Positions 9,358 to 17,769 of a DNA stretch of 64,000 nucleotides are shown here, piece after piece. Under the pieces are notes generated by a model. It did no database searches. It was not told the origin of the DNA and saw only the letters and a list, made by a program, of their open reading frames with translations. The position numbers and the translations under genes were made by a program. The stretch lies in contig NZ_BFCB01000003.1 of the NCBI RefSeq assembly GCF_003569045.1, forward strand, positions 2,356,001 through 2,420,000, given 5' to 3'. Source of the DNA: Aggregatilinea lenta. Its GTDB lineage: Bacteria; Chloroflexota; Anaerolineae; Aggregatilineales; Aggregatilineaceae. Position 1 is the first letter of the stretch. Every line of letters starts with the position of its first letter.

Positions 9358-9378
9358 TTGTCCGGGTTGCCAGGTGGT

Positions 9379-10785
9379 TTACTTCAGGCTCCCAATGTCA
9401 ATCGGGTTGATGATGTCGTTGATGACGGTGAAGGCGATCAGTCCCAACAACAGCAGCAGGCCGATAAGGTGGATCAGGCCCTCGCGCTCCGGCGCCATCG
9501 GCTTGCCGCGAATCAACTCGATGACCACGAACAGAATGCGCCCCCCGTCCAGGCCGGGGATGGGCAGCAGGTTTGTGATCGCCAGCGAAATGCTGATGAT
9601 CGCCGCGAACATCACGATCGGGTAGGCCGCGTTCTGGTCCAGGCTCTGCTCGAGCACCGGACCGCCCAACTGGCCGATGCCGATGGGGCTGACCGGGCGC
9701 GCCGCCGACAGGGCGATGTCGCCGGTGAACAGGTCGTGCACGAAGTCGTACAGCAGCTCGAAGGTGCTGGTGAACTGGTCGAACCCGGTCCGCAGCGCCT
9801 CGCCGACCGGCAGCGCGCGTGTGTACGTTTCCGTGTCGCGGTTGACGGCGGTCAGGCCCACGGCGGCGGGCTTCAACCCGGCGATCTCGATGCCGATGCG
9901 GACCACGCCGTCCGAGTCTTCGCGCGGGGTAACCGGAACGGTGAGCTGCTCGTCACCGCGCAGCACGGTGACTTGAATCTCGTCGCCCTCGTGGTCCTGC
10001 GTGTAGCGCTGCAACTGCCCAATGCTGGTGATCTGGATGTCATCCACCGCGATGATCAGGTCTTCGATTTGCAGCCCGGCATCGTAGGCAGGCATGCCTT
10101 CGGTGAGGCCGGTGATGTAGGCGCGCTCGCCGTCGGTCGAGAGGCTGGCGTCGGCGGTCATGGTGACGTCGAACTGCTCGTCGCCGCGCTGGATTTGCAG
10201 CGTCATCTGCTCGCCCTGGTGATCCGCGATCCAGTCGTTGAAATCGGCGGCGGAGTCCAGGTGATCGCCGTTGACCGTCTCGATGATATCACCCTGCTGC
10301 AAACCCGCATCGTCGGCGGGGGAGCCGGGGATCAGGTCGTACACGGCGATGTCGGCGCGCGCGTAGGGCTGGCCGACCAGCGCCACCACGATGAACAGCA
10401 GCAGCGCGGTCAGAAAGTTGATGCCCGGTCCGGCGGCCATGAAGAACATGCGCTGCCACGGCCCGGCCTCGTTGACGCTCTTGGGGTTCTTGATCCCGCG
10501 CTCTTTGATTTCCTGGCGGTCGGTGGAAAGCTCAGCCTCGGTTTTGGGTTTGACCATGTCTTCGCCAAAGGGCCGGACGAAGCCACCGATGGGCAGCCAG
10601 TTGAGCGTATAGATGGTATCGCCCTTGCGGAACAGCACGGCAGCGCGCGGCGGAAACCCGATGCCGAATTCCAGGACGGTGATCCCCGACAGCTTGGCGG
10701 CGATGAAGTGTCCGAACTCGTGAATGATCACGAGCGGAATCAGCACCAACATAAACGACGCAATGCCCAACACGAAACTATCCAT
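9379..10785 (-). CDS. rseP: RIP metalloprotease (site-2 protease)
   Basis: An intramembrane zinc protease that cleaves membrane-bound anti-sigma factors or signal peptides. From the ATG at 10785 it is 468 residues. It has the first-helix HEFGH zinc motif at residues 22-26, two PDZ domains in the middle (around residues 130-290), and the C-terminal transmembrane NLLPIPGLDGGRIL with the third zinc ligand. A GTG two codons earlier is possible, but AAGG fits the ATG better. It has its own promoter at 10883-10911. Its substrate may be elsewhere in the genome. Confidence 0.95.
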   Translation of the reverse strand: MDSFVLGIASFMLVLIPLVIIHEFGHFIAAKLSGITVLEFGIGFPPRAAVLFRKGDTIYTLNWLPIGGFVRPFGEDMVKPKTEAELSTDRQEIKERGIKNPKSVNEAGPWQRMFFMAAGPGINFLTALLLFIVVALVGQPYARADIAVYDLIPGSPADDAGLQQGDIIETVNGDHLDSAADFNDWIADHQGEQMTLQIQRGDEQFDVTMTADASLSTDGERAYITGLTEGMPAYDAGLQIEDLIIAVDDIQITSIGQLQRYTQDHEGDEIQVTVLRGDEQLTVPVTPREDSDGVVRIGIEIAGLKPAAVGLTAVNRDTETYTRALPVGEALRTGFDQFTSTFELLYDFVHDLFTGDIALSAARPVSPIGIGQLGGPVLEQSLDQNAAYPIVMFAAIISISLAITNLLPIPGLDGGRILFVVIELIRGKPMAPEREGLIHLIGLLLLLGLIAFTVINDIINPIDIGSLK

Positions 10786-10882
10786 ACCCACTGCCTTTGC
10801 TGCTCACGGAAGGGTAAGCAAACCGGGCGTCAGATCGACGCCCAGAAGACTGCTGATCATTCGGTGAATATCCTATGTCGGA

Positions 10883-10911
10883 ATTATAACGGTGCGGGGT
10901 GGTCCGGGCAA
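10883..10911 (-). promoter_or_regulatory. Sigma70-type promoter for rseP
   Basis: On the minus strand TTGCCC (10906-10911) and a perfect TATAAT (10883-10888) are 17 bp apart. The predicted transcript begins about 90 bp before the rseP ATG. The rest of the gap to 11081 shows nothing I can name. Confidence 0.6.
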
Positions 10912-11080
10912 GGTGGGCGGGACGCACGGGGCGATCTCTAAGGCGACTCTAACGTTCGGGAGAGGCAGGTATTGGAAACATCCGCAATGTGTGTAGAACG
11001 GAGACGTGGGAGAGTTAGGCGGACGAACGCGTTAGCGTTGGTCGAGCAGCGGTCAAACCCATCAATGGGGGTCACGGCAA

Positions 11081-11545
11081 TTAGCCGCTGAATACTTCTA
11101 CATAGATGACATAGCTTTCCTGGGTGCTTGTGTCGATCAGAATGTGCTGAGAAAAGCGAAGGGTCTCATATTTCCCATACAAGTGCGATGGGAGGTTTGT
11201 AGGGAAATATGAACTTGTTGGCATTTCTTCCATAGAAAAAGGCCCTTCAATCCGTGTGCTGGCGATGAATGTATCCAGATCACTAGGATCTATTTCGAAA
11301 CGTGCGTGACCACCCCAACCTTGAAATCCAAAACAGGAAGACACGAGATTGCGATAACCAGGCGGGAGTTTAAACCAGGCAATATCTTCTATCTCCCTCG
11401 GATTTGTGGGTTCACATGCCTCAGATAATTCTCCTAAATCAGACACAGATTTGGTTACAACCCATAACCGGAGTCCGCAGGCAACAACAACCAACGCGAA
11501 TACACTCACCACGATGGATCGCGTAAAAAAGCGGCGGGCGAACAT
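11081..11545 (-). CDS. Hypothetical protein with N-terminal membrane segment
   Basis: A 154-residue protein I do not recognise. One hydrophobic helix (about residues 10-28, SIVVSVFALVVVACGLRLWV) is followed by an extracytoplasmic domain with two further cysteines. The VVACG sequence is reminiscent of a lipobox but its position and context are only fair. GAGG lies about 7 nt before the ATG. Its base composition is clearly more AT-rich than its neighbours, suggesting recent acquisition. Confidence 0.55.
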   Translation of the reverse strand: MFARRFFTRSIVVSVFALVVVACGLRLWVVTKSVSDLGELSEACEPTNPREIEDIAWFKLPPGYRNLVSSCFGFQGWGGHARFEIDPSDLDTFIASTRIEGPFSMEEMPTSSYFPTNLPSHLYGKYETLRFSQHILIDTSTQESYVIYVEVFSG

Positions 11546-11654
11546 CTTTGTTTCCTCAGGTAGAGCGTTGTGATAAGTTCATGGTAGACGTAACCCCGGC
11601 TTGCTACAAGCACTCAGGTGCAAGTCAGGACTTAGCCTGTAACACGCTCGACCT

Positions 11655-12248
11655 TCAGAACTTCGAGATGCGCTTGCGGTAGGCGGTGGGCGACTTGTCG
11701 AAGCCGAACGTATTGATGCGCTTGCCGCGCTCTTCGGCCCAGGCCAGCGCGTGCGCGACGAAATCGACGGCGGCGGTGCGGTTGTGCAGCGGAATCAGCA
11801 GATCGAGCGTCGCGCCGCTGGTGGGCACGATCAGCAGATGGAACGAATAGTCCATCGTGTACTGGTTGTCGGCCATGCCGTCGCGGTTGTCGTCGGCGAA
11901 GCGGAAGCCGGGCTGCATGCGGATGCCGATCCCGCCGATCCGGTCCCAGCCCAGCCGGCTGAGGCTGTGGTTCGCGCCACGCCGCGCTTCGATGCCCTCC
12001 GGCGTGACGATGTAGCGCCGACCGTCGGGCGCGTCCCACGTCAGCGTGGCGACCGAGCCGATGCGCGGCTTCACCTGCTGGTAGCGTTCCACGACCTGCG
12101 ATAGTGTCAGGTGGCACAGCCGGTAGGCCAACGGCGACGATCCGCGCGCCAGCTCGGGGTGGCGCTGGAGGTAGTTCAGGGCCTGGACCACCACGCCGGA
12201 GATCGCGGCGAGCAGGAGGACAGCCGTCAGAAGGGGCACGAGCAGCAT
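11655..12248 (-). CDS. Hypothetical membrane-anchored protein
   Basis: About 197 residues from the ATG at 12248, which opens directly with a membrane helix (LLVPLLTAVLLLAAISGVVV). An in-frame extension to 12338 overlaps the mevalonate kinase gene and is unlikely to be used. The soluble part is predicted to be mixed alpha/beta, with no motif I recognise. It is the third gene of the minus-strand run UbiA, mvk, this gene, with only 11 bp between mvk and its start. Confidence 0.6.
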   Translation of the reverse strand: MLLVPLLTAVLLLAAISGVVVQALNYLQRHPELARGSSPLAYRLCHLTLSQVVERYQQVKPRIGSVATLTWDAPDGRRYIVTPEGIEARRGANHSLSRLGWDRIGGIGIRMQPGFRFADDNRDGMADNQYTMDYSFHLLIVPTSGATLDLLIPLHNRTAAVDFVAHALAWAEERGKRINTFGFDKSPTAYRKRISKF

Positions 12249-12258
12249 CGCCGGAGCC

Positions 12259-13248
12259 TTACCCGCTTGGCTCGACGGTGGTTTGCAGCACGCTGACCGC
12301 GCCTGCCTCGCGCAGCGCCGCCGCGACAGGGTCCGCATGCGCCGCGTCTACCAGCGCGATCACATTGCCGCCGCGCCCACCGCCGGAGAACTTCGCGCCG
12401 AGGGCGCCCGCATCGCGTGCCGCCGCGCATAAGCGATCCAGTTCCGCCGAGGAGACGGTGAGTACGTCCAGCAGGGCGTGATTCTTGTCCATCAGCGCGC
12501 CGAGGTACACGAGCGCGCCGGTTTCCAGCGCGGCGCGGGCTTCGTGGACGAGCGCCCCAATCCGCGCCAGCACCGGATCGATGCGGGCGGGATCGGCCTC
12601 GTGCAGGGCGCGCACGTCGCCCACGGTGACGCGCGTCGAGCTGCTGATGCCCGAATCCGCGACGAGCAGCGTGACGGGGCGCGCGACGGCAACGCGTTCC
12701 ATCGGCGCGCCGCGCACGAAATAGACCGGGCGCTCGTAGACGATGGTCGTGTTGTCCAGGCCGCTCGGCGTGCCGTGATGGCGCTTTTCGACCTCGTACA
12801 CGAGTGGATTCAGCGCATCATCGGCTATGGGCGAGTCCAGCGCGGCGCACACCGCACGGATGATCGCGGCGGCGAGGGCTGCCCCGCTGCCCAGGCCGGA
12901 CGCGACCGGGATCGTGGAGCGCACGGTCAGCGCCAGATCGGGCGGGGCGGTCACGCGCAGCGCGCGCAGGGCGAGCTGCGCGGGGTAGGCGAGCGCGTCG
13001 AACAGCGGCGACTCGCTCGATTCGGTGAGGTCGGGCACGGCGATCGTCGTATTGAGCGCGGGCAGAGCGATCGTCAGTCCGGCGTCCGGGGCAGCAGGCG
13101 CGGCCTCGACGCGGACCTGGACCGCCAGCAGCGGCGCAGCGATGGCGGGCTGGCCGTACACGACGGCGTGCTCTCCGAACAGGATGATTTTGCCCGGCGC
13201 GTGTCCGGTCGCAGTGCGGACGCGCATCAAACGATCGCTAGGCGGCAT
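12259..13248 (-). CDS. mvk: Mevalonate kinase (GHMP family)
   Basis: Phosphorylates mevalonate with ATP in the mevalonate route to isopentenyl diphosphate. About 329 residues. GHMP motif 1 is APGKIILFGEHAVVYG near the N-terminus, motif 2 (ATP-binding) is PVASGLGSGAAL, and motif 3 is KFSGGGRGG close to the C-terminus. The start at 13248 overlaps the UbiA stop by 11 bp; an ATG at 13227 is an alternative. Pairing with a UbiA-type prenyltransferase points to an isoprenoid-lipid operon. The rest of the mevalonate pathway is not in the window. Confidence 0.9.
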   Translation of the reverse strand: MPPSDRLMRVRTATGHAPGKIILFGEHAVVYGQPAIAAPLLAVQVRVEAAPAAPDAGLTIALPALNTTIAVPDLTESSESPLFDALAYPAQLALRALRVTAPPDLALTVRSTIPVASGLGSGAALAAAIIRAVCAALDSPIADDALNPLVYEVEKRHHGTPSGLDNTTIVYERPVYFVRGAPMERVAVARPVTLLVADSGISSSTRVTVGDVRALHEADPARIDPVLARIGALVHEARAALETGALVYLGALMDKNHALLDVLTVSSAELDRLCAAARDAGALGAKFSGGGRGGNVIALVDAAHADPVAAALREAGAVSVLQTTVEPSG

Positions 13249-14161
13249 AGAGCAGTATCCCCACGGCCACAACCCACAGCGTCACGTCGGCCAGCAGCGG
13301 CATATCCTTGAACAGCAGCTCGTCGGGCGCGCCGCCGAGGCCCTTGACGTGGATCAGGTACAAATAGCGAAAGATGCCATAGACCACGAACGGCACGGTG
13401 AGCAGCATCCAGTGGTCTTCGGAGCGGATGGTCTGCGCCTCGATGGTGTAGAGCATGTAGGCGACGGTGCAGCTGGTGGTGACCAGCCGCAGCATATCGT
13501 CCAGCAGGGCCATGTTGTAGTCGCGGTAGGTCGCGCGCACGTTCTGCGCGTCCTCGGCCAGCAGGATCAGCTCTTGCCGCCGCTTGCCGACCGCAAGGAA
13601 CAGCGCCAGCAGACCCGCACAGGCATAGAGCCAGGGCGAGAAGTTCGTCACGTGGATCACGACCACGCCCGCGATCAGCCGCAGCACGAACCCGGCGGCG
13701 ATGGCGAAGACGTCGATCAGCACGATGTTCTTCAGCCAGAACGAGTACGCGATGTGCAGCGCGAGGTACGCCAGCAGGATCAACGCCAGCGGCGGGCTGA
13801 AAACCACGCCGATCGCCAGCGCCACTACGGGCAGGATCACGGCGGCGACCTGCGCCCAGCGCACCGGCAGTTGGCCCGACGGCAGGGCGCGCTGGCGCTT
13901 TTTGGGGTGCAGACGGTCGCGCTCGATGTCGACCAAATCATTCACCAAGTAGATCGTACTGGCGACCATGCACAGCAGCACGAACGCGAGCACGACCCGC
14001 GCGAACGGCTCCGGCTCGAAAAGCTGCTGGTCGAACAACAGCCCGGCAAACACAAATCCATTTTTGGTCCACTGCTTGGGCCGCATGGTGCGGATCAGAC
14101 CGCGCACCGGCCCAGGAAGAGTCAGCCAGATCGTCTTGAGGCGGTCAAAAACAGCCTTCAA
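13238..14161 (-). CDS. UbiA-family prenyltransferase, decaprenyl-phosphate phosphoribosyltransferase-like
   Basis: A polytopic membrane protein of 307 residues with about eight helices. The start is taken as TTG at 14161 because GGGGAGG lies 5 nt before it. It shows RPKQWTKNGFVFAGLLF near the N-terminus and the Mg-binding aspartate motif NDLVDIERDRLHPKKRQRALPSG-type segment, which match the branch that moves phosphoribose onto polyprenyl phosphate (DPPR synthase) better than quinone enzymes. That would supply a lipid-linked pentose donor for cell-surface glycans. Substrate is inferred from family resemblance. Confidence 0.8.
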   Translation of the reverse strand: MKAVFDRLKTIWLTLPGPVRGLIRTMRPKQWTKNGFVFAGLLFDQQLFEPEPFARVVLAFVLLCMVASTIYLVNDLVDIERDRLHPKKRQRALPSGQLPVRWAQVAAVILPVVALAIGVVFSPPLALILLAYLALHIAYSFWLKNIVLIDVFAIAAGFVLRLIAGVVVIHVTNFSPWLYACAGLLALFLAVGKRRQELILLAEDAQNVRATYRDYNMALLDDMLRLVTTSCTVAYMLYTIEAQTIRSEDHWMLLTVPFVVYGIFRYLYLIHVKGLGGAPDELLFKDMPLLADVTLWVVAVGILLYAA

Positions 14162-14206
14162 AACAGCCTCCCCAACAGGCAAAAACCAGAATAGTGGTGC
14201 GCCCGG

Positions 14207-14235
14207 ATTATACCGGTAAACCGGGCGGGCGCGAA
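14207..14235 (-). promoter_or_regulatory. Probable promoter of the UbiA-mvk operon
   Basis: On the minus strand a perfect TATAAT (14207-14212) lies 17 bp from TTCGCG (14230-14235). The -35 is weak. It points toward the TTG start at 14161. Confidence 0.5.
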
Positions 14236-14310
14236 CCCGCATTCCGTTCTGGCGGCGGGTGCGGTAGACTGGTGGCACAGAGAAATCGAGGAACTCAATG
14301 GCGGACGGTG

Positions 14311-15147
14311 ATGGTAGATAAAGTACGGCTCGACGTGCTGCTGGCCGAGCGACATCTGGCGCCCAGCCGCGAGGTGGCGCGGCGTTTGATCATGGCGGGC
14401 GAAGTGCGCATCGACGGCGAGATCCGAGACAAGCCGGGCATGCGCGTCCCGCGCGACGCCGCGGTGCAGGTGCAGCCGGCGCGGCGCTTCGTCAGCCGGG
14501 GCGGGGACAAGCTCGCCGGGGCGCTGGCGGCCTTTCCGGTGACGGTCGAGGGGCGCGTGTGCGCCGACGTGGGCGCGAGTACGGGCGGCTTCACCGACTG
14601 CCTGCTTCGCGCAGGTGCGGCGCGCGTGTACGCGATCGACGTTGGCTACGGCCAGCTCGACTATCGCCTGCGCATCGATCCGCGCGTGGTGGTGATGGAA
14701 CGCACCAACGCACGCTACGTGACAGCGCTGGACGAGCCGGTCAGCCTGATCGTGGTGGACGCGTCGTTCATTTCGTTGAAGCTGCTGCTGCCAGTGCTGC
14801 GCGGTTGGACGACCCCCGCCGCCGAGGTGATCACGCTGGTCAAGCCGCAGTTCGAGGCGGGCAAGGGGCAGGTGGGTAAGGGCGGTGTGGTACGCGACCC
14901 GGCGGTGCACGAGCGTGTGCTGCGCGACGTGCTGGACGACGCGGTGGCGGACGGCTTCACGCCGCGCGGGCTGATCGTCTCGCCGCTGAAGGGTCCGGCG
15001 GGAAACATCGAGTTTCTGGCGTGGTTAACGCTGGGACAGGACGCGGAAACGGCGCTGCTGGATAATCTGGTGGCGGGCGCGATGGACGCGGCCCAGGCCG
15101 GTGACGTGGAGGATGTCAGGTCAGAGTCCCCAACACCAGACGATTGA
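14311..15147 (+). CDS. tlyA: TlyA family rRNA 2'-O-methyltransferase
   Basis: A 278-residue member of the TlyA (so-called hemolysin A) family, which adds 2'-O-methyl groups to 16S and 23S rRNA. An N-terminal S4 RNA-binding domain (VRLDVLLAERHLAPSREVAR) is followed by an FtsJ-like SAM-binding domain with ADVGASTGGFTDCLL and a catalytic segment around LVKPQFE. The ATG at 14311 gives the normal N-terminus; an upstream in-frame extension has no family counterpart. Its last 32 bp overlap the convergent receiver gene. Confidence 0.92.
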   Translation: MVDKVRLDVLLAERHLAPSREVARRLIMAGEVRIDGEIRDKPGMRVPRDAAVQVQPARRFVSRGGDKLAGALAAFPVTVEGRVCADVGASTGGFTDCLLRAGAARVYAIDVGYGQLDYRLRIDPRVVVMERTNARYVTALDEPVSLIVVDASFISLKLLLPVLRGWTTPAAEVITLVKPQFEAGKGQVGKGGVVRDPAVHERVLRDVLDDAVADGFTPRGLIVSPLKGPAGNIEFLAWLTLGQDAETALLDNLVAGAMDAAQAGDVEDVRSESPTPDD

Positions 15148-15514
15148 TGGTGGCCTCGACGGCCTGATAGCGCACCGGCTTCTGGATGAAGGCGTGGCAG
15201 CCCGCGCTCAGCGCCGCGCTGCGGTCGGCGGGCAGCGTGAACTCTGCCATAGCGACCAGCGAGGTATGCGCACACAGCGGGTGCTGGCGCAGCAGCCGGA
15301 TGAAGTCCAGGTTAGACGGATCGCTCTTGCTGCGGGGCCGCAGATCGAAGAACACGATGTCCGGGCGTTCCAGTGGGATGCTGTCGAAGGCTTCGTCCAG
15401 CGAGGCATAGACGTACAGATAATTGTCAAACCCACGGGCGCGTAGGGTTGCCGCGATCTGTTCGAAGCCGAAGCGGCTCGTCTTGTCGTTCTCAATGCAG
15501 GCAATATAGAGCAT
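15116..15514 (-). CDS. Stand-alone response-regulator receiver domain
   Basis: A 132-residue single-domain receiver with no output domain. The phosphoacceptor is probably the Asp in DIVFFDLRP, the acidic pocket is in IENDK near the N-terminus, the Thr/Ser switch is in HTSLVAMAE, and the conserved Lys is in FIQKPV. Such proteins relay phosphate or act by protein contact. No histidine kinase lies nearby. The 3' end overlaps the convergent tlyA. Confidence 0.8.
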   Translation of the reverse strand: MLYIACIENDKTSRFGFEQIAATLRARGFDNYLYVYASLDEAFDSIPLERPDIVFFDLRPRSKSDPSNLDFIRLLRQHPLCAHTSLVAMAEFTLPADRSAALSAGCHAFIQKPVRYQAVEATINRLVLGTLT

Positions 15515-15551
15515 AGAAAGCTCGCAGGCGCGACCGGATCAGAAGCTTAAG

Positions 15552-15581
15552 ACCATAGCGTATCGGAGCGCACATCCGCAA
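15552..15581 (-). promoter_or_regulatory. Possible promoter of the receiver gene
   Basis: On the minus strand TTGCGG (15576-15581) and TATGGT (15552-15557) are 18 bp apart, about 40 bp before the ATG at 15514. On the plus strand a perfect TATAAT at 15695-15700 without a clear -35 may serve the FHA gene. The 264-bp gap shows nothing else. Confidence 0.35.
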
Positions 15582-15778
15582 GTTTTGAGACGTTCCTGGG
15601 ACGTTGTGCACGTTTGGCGCTGTAAGTTGTCAGTTCTAGAGTGATAACACGCGAGCGGGCGCGGTGTTGCCCGTGTGCAAAAAGATCGCCCGTGTATAAT
15701 TTAGATCAGGTGCGGGGGCCACCAGCAGTTTGTGCGCGCCTGCTCACAAGGGTCACCACGCCAATAAGGACGTGCACC

Positions 15779-16279
15779 ATGCAGACCTGTCCCAACTGCG
15801 GAAAAGAAAACCCGTCCTCGGAGACGTACTGTTACGCTTGCGGTCACATCTTGCCTGCCGGGCTGGGGGAGCTTTCGACGCAGCGGCTGGAAGATCCTTA
15901 TAAGGCCCTGGAACCCCGGCGCCGGTGGGGCACCGCCTATTTCGACCAGAACAGCCGCCTTCAGTTGTCGATGCGCGACGCTGGCGAAGAGATCGTGGTC
16001 GTGGTGGGCAATGGGCTGGTGCTGGGCCGCTTCAGCGACGAGGTTCCGCCCCAAGTGCGCGCGCTGGACCTGACGCCGTACGGCGCGGTCGAGCAGGGCG
16101 TCTCGCGGCGGCACCTTGAGATCACCCGCCAGCACGACACCATCTTCGTTACCGATCTCGGCAGCGCCAACAGCACCTACCTGAACGGCCAGCGCCTCAT
16201 CCCGCGCGAAGCACGTATTTTGCGCGACAACGACGAGCTGCGCCTGGGCCGCCTGGTCATCCGGGTCGCATTTGTGTGA
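15779..16279 (+). CDS. Zinc-ribbon and FHA domain protein
   Basis: A 166-residue cytoplasmic protein. It opens with a single zinc ribbon (CPNCGKENPSSETYCYAC) and ends with a forkhead-associated domain (about residues 75-165) showing the phosphothreonine-binding features GRFS, SRRHLEI and GSANSTYLNG. FHA domains dock onto Thr-phosphorylated partners, so it probably acts downstream of a Hanks-type kinase such as the one at 33476. AGGA lies 9 nt before the ATG. Confidence 0.9.
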   Translation: MQTCPNCGKENPSSETYCYACGHILPAGLGELSTQRLEDPYKALEPRRRWGTAYFDQNSRLQLSMRDAGEEIVVVVGNGLVLGRFSDEVPPQVRALDLTPYGAVEQGVSRRHLEITRQHDTIFVTDLGSANSTYLNGQRLIPREARILRDNDELRLGRLVIRVAFV

Positions 16280-16388
16280 GGCCGCCTGCCGCGCATTTGC
16301 CTCCACCCTGAAACGGGCGGCTTTGCGCTATAATTCTAACCATTCCATCGAGATTGTTGGCTTTGCGCCTGGGTTGAGGGGGATAGAC

Positions 16389-16862
16389 ATGAGCTTGCGT
16401 ATGCCAGCCGTCGCGGTCTTGCTCCTGGTCACCGGATTGGCGATCAGCGGCTGCGGCGGTCCTGACGAGAACAGCCCGGAAGGGGTCGTGGAGCGGTTTT
16501 TTGAGCGCGTGGACGACCAGGATGCCGGGGCTGTGCAGGCGGTGCTGTGTGAGGACTTCCGGCAGAATGTCAACTTCGAACTCGGTCCGCACGAGGAGGT
16601 CGATTTCGACTTCGACCTGGATTACGAGGGCGAGGGCGATGAAGAAACCGGTGGGGATACCGCTGAGGTCCTCGCGTGGGGCAAGATCGAGCGCACGCTG
16701 CGCACCGACGAGGTGCGGCAGGAAGTGCGTGTCCAGCGCAGCCAGGACGCGCCCTGGGTGCTGAAGACCTTCCGTGTGAACGGTCAATGGCGCGTGTGCG
16801 GCGGCGACGCGTTTATCCTGGGGCTGCTCGATACACCGGCGGCCTTCAGAGAGATCGAATAG
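16389..16862 (+). CDS. Putative lipoprotein
   Basis: A 157-residue protein with a lipoprotein signal peptide ending in the lipobox LAISGC (Cys about residue 22). The mature part is very acidic in its middle (EEVDFDFDLDYEGEGDEE) and resembles the small NTF2-like lipoproteins with a DUF4878-style layout (EGVVERFFERVDDQDAGAV), but that match is tentative. A TATAAT at 16329-16334 precedes it. Probably anchored on the outer face of the cytoplasmic membrane; function unknown. Confidence 0.7.
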   Translation: MSLRMPAVAVLLLVTGLAISGCGGPDENSPEGVVERFFERVDDQDAGAVQAVLCEDFRQNVNFELGPHEEVDFDFDLDYEGEGDEETGGDTAEVLAWGKIERTLRTDEVRQEVRVQRSQDAPWVLKTFRVNGQWRVCGGDAFILGLLDTPAAFREIE

Positions 16863-16896
16863 CGCGCGGGCGCTGCGGCGCGGTGGGGATTCGTCC

Positions 16897-16970
16897 GCGG
16901 CGGCAGCGTGGTAAGCGTGTGCCGCTTGCGGCGGCAGCGTGGTAAGCGTGTGCCGCTTGCGGCGGCAGCA
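16897..16970. repeat. 31-bp tandem repeat, about 2.4 copies
   Basis: Near-identical 31-bp units begin at 16897 and 16928, and a third starts at 16959 and breaks off. The unit contains GTGGTAAGCGTGTGCCGCTT. It fills part of the gap before rnc and may be length-variable between strains. Confidence 0.8.
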
Positions 16971-17047
16971 TCGTTGGGTGGGGCAATCCGGTCCGTGCTG
17001 GATCGGAGGCTCCTGTAAAGGAATGAACACAGAGGTTTGAATAAGTC

Positions 17048-17764
17048 ATGTCGGATCTAAGCGTGATTCAAGAGCGGCTGGGCGTCACGTTTGACGATCT
17101 TTCGCTGCTCCAGCGTGCCCTCACGCACCGGTCGTACCTGAACGAACACCCTGAGCACAGGCTCGAAGATAACGAGCGGCTGGAGTTTCTGGGCGACGCG
17201 GTGCTCGATTTTGTGTCGGGAGCGTGGCTGTACAACCGCTTCCCGGAAATGAACGAAGGTCAGCTCACCCGGCTGCGCGCCGGATTGATCCGCACCGAGA
17301 CCCTGGCACGCTTTGCGCAGGATTACATGATCGGCCAGGTGCTGTTGTTGGGACGCGGTGAGGACGAATCCGGCGGGCGGACGCGCGCGCGCAACCTGTG
17401 CGGGTCGTTCGAGGCGGTGATCGGCGCGATGTACCTGGACCAGGGCATGGACGCGGTGCGGCAGTTCATCGAGCCGCTGTTCGTCCCGGCGCTGGAAGAC
17501 ATCCTGCGGCGCTCCGCCGACAAGGACGCCAAAAGCCTGCTGCAAGAATGGAGCCAGGCCACGGTCGGCGAGACGCCCGTCTACCAGACGGTTGCCAGCG
17601 AAGGGCCGGACCACGCCAAAGAGTTCACCGTGGCGGTCACCATCGGCGTGACGGAAGTCGCGCGCGGAGTGGGGCGCAGCAAGCAGTCTGCGGCGCAGGA
17701 AGCGGCGCAGCATGCCCTCGACGCGATCGAGTCCGGGCAGGTCGCCGTCCCCCAGGTGGAGTAG
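17048..17764 (+). CDS. rnc: Ribonuclease III
   Basis: A double-strand-specific endoribonuclease that matures rRNA and some mRNAs. At 238 residues it has the N-terminal nuclease domain with the signature NERLEFLGDAVLD and the second acidic cluster (GSFEAVIGAMYLD), then a C-terminal double-stranded RNA-binding domain ending in GRSKQSAAQEAAQHAL. The downstream reductase gene starts 5 bp after the stop, indicating co-transcription. Confidence 0.96.
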   Translation: MSDLSVIQERLGVTFDDLSLLQRALTHRSYLNEHPEHRLEDNERLEFLGDAVLDFVSGAWLYNRFPEMNEGQLTRLRAGLIRTETLARFAQDYMIGQVLLLGRGEDESGGRTRARNLCGSFEAVIGAMYLDQGMDAVRQFIEPLFVPALEDILRRSADKDAKSLLQEWSQATVGETPVYQTVASEGPDHAKEFTVAVTIGVTEVARGVGRSKQSAAQEAAQHALDAIESGQVAVPQVE

Positions 17765-17769
17765 GCCGC

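Noticed and set aside
9358-10941. A 527-codon open frame opposite rseP
   Set aside because: Antisense shadow; RseP has HEFGH, PDZ and LDG motifs on the minus strand.
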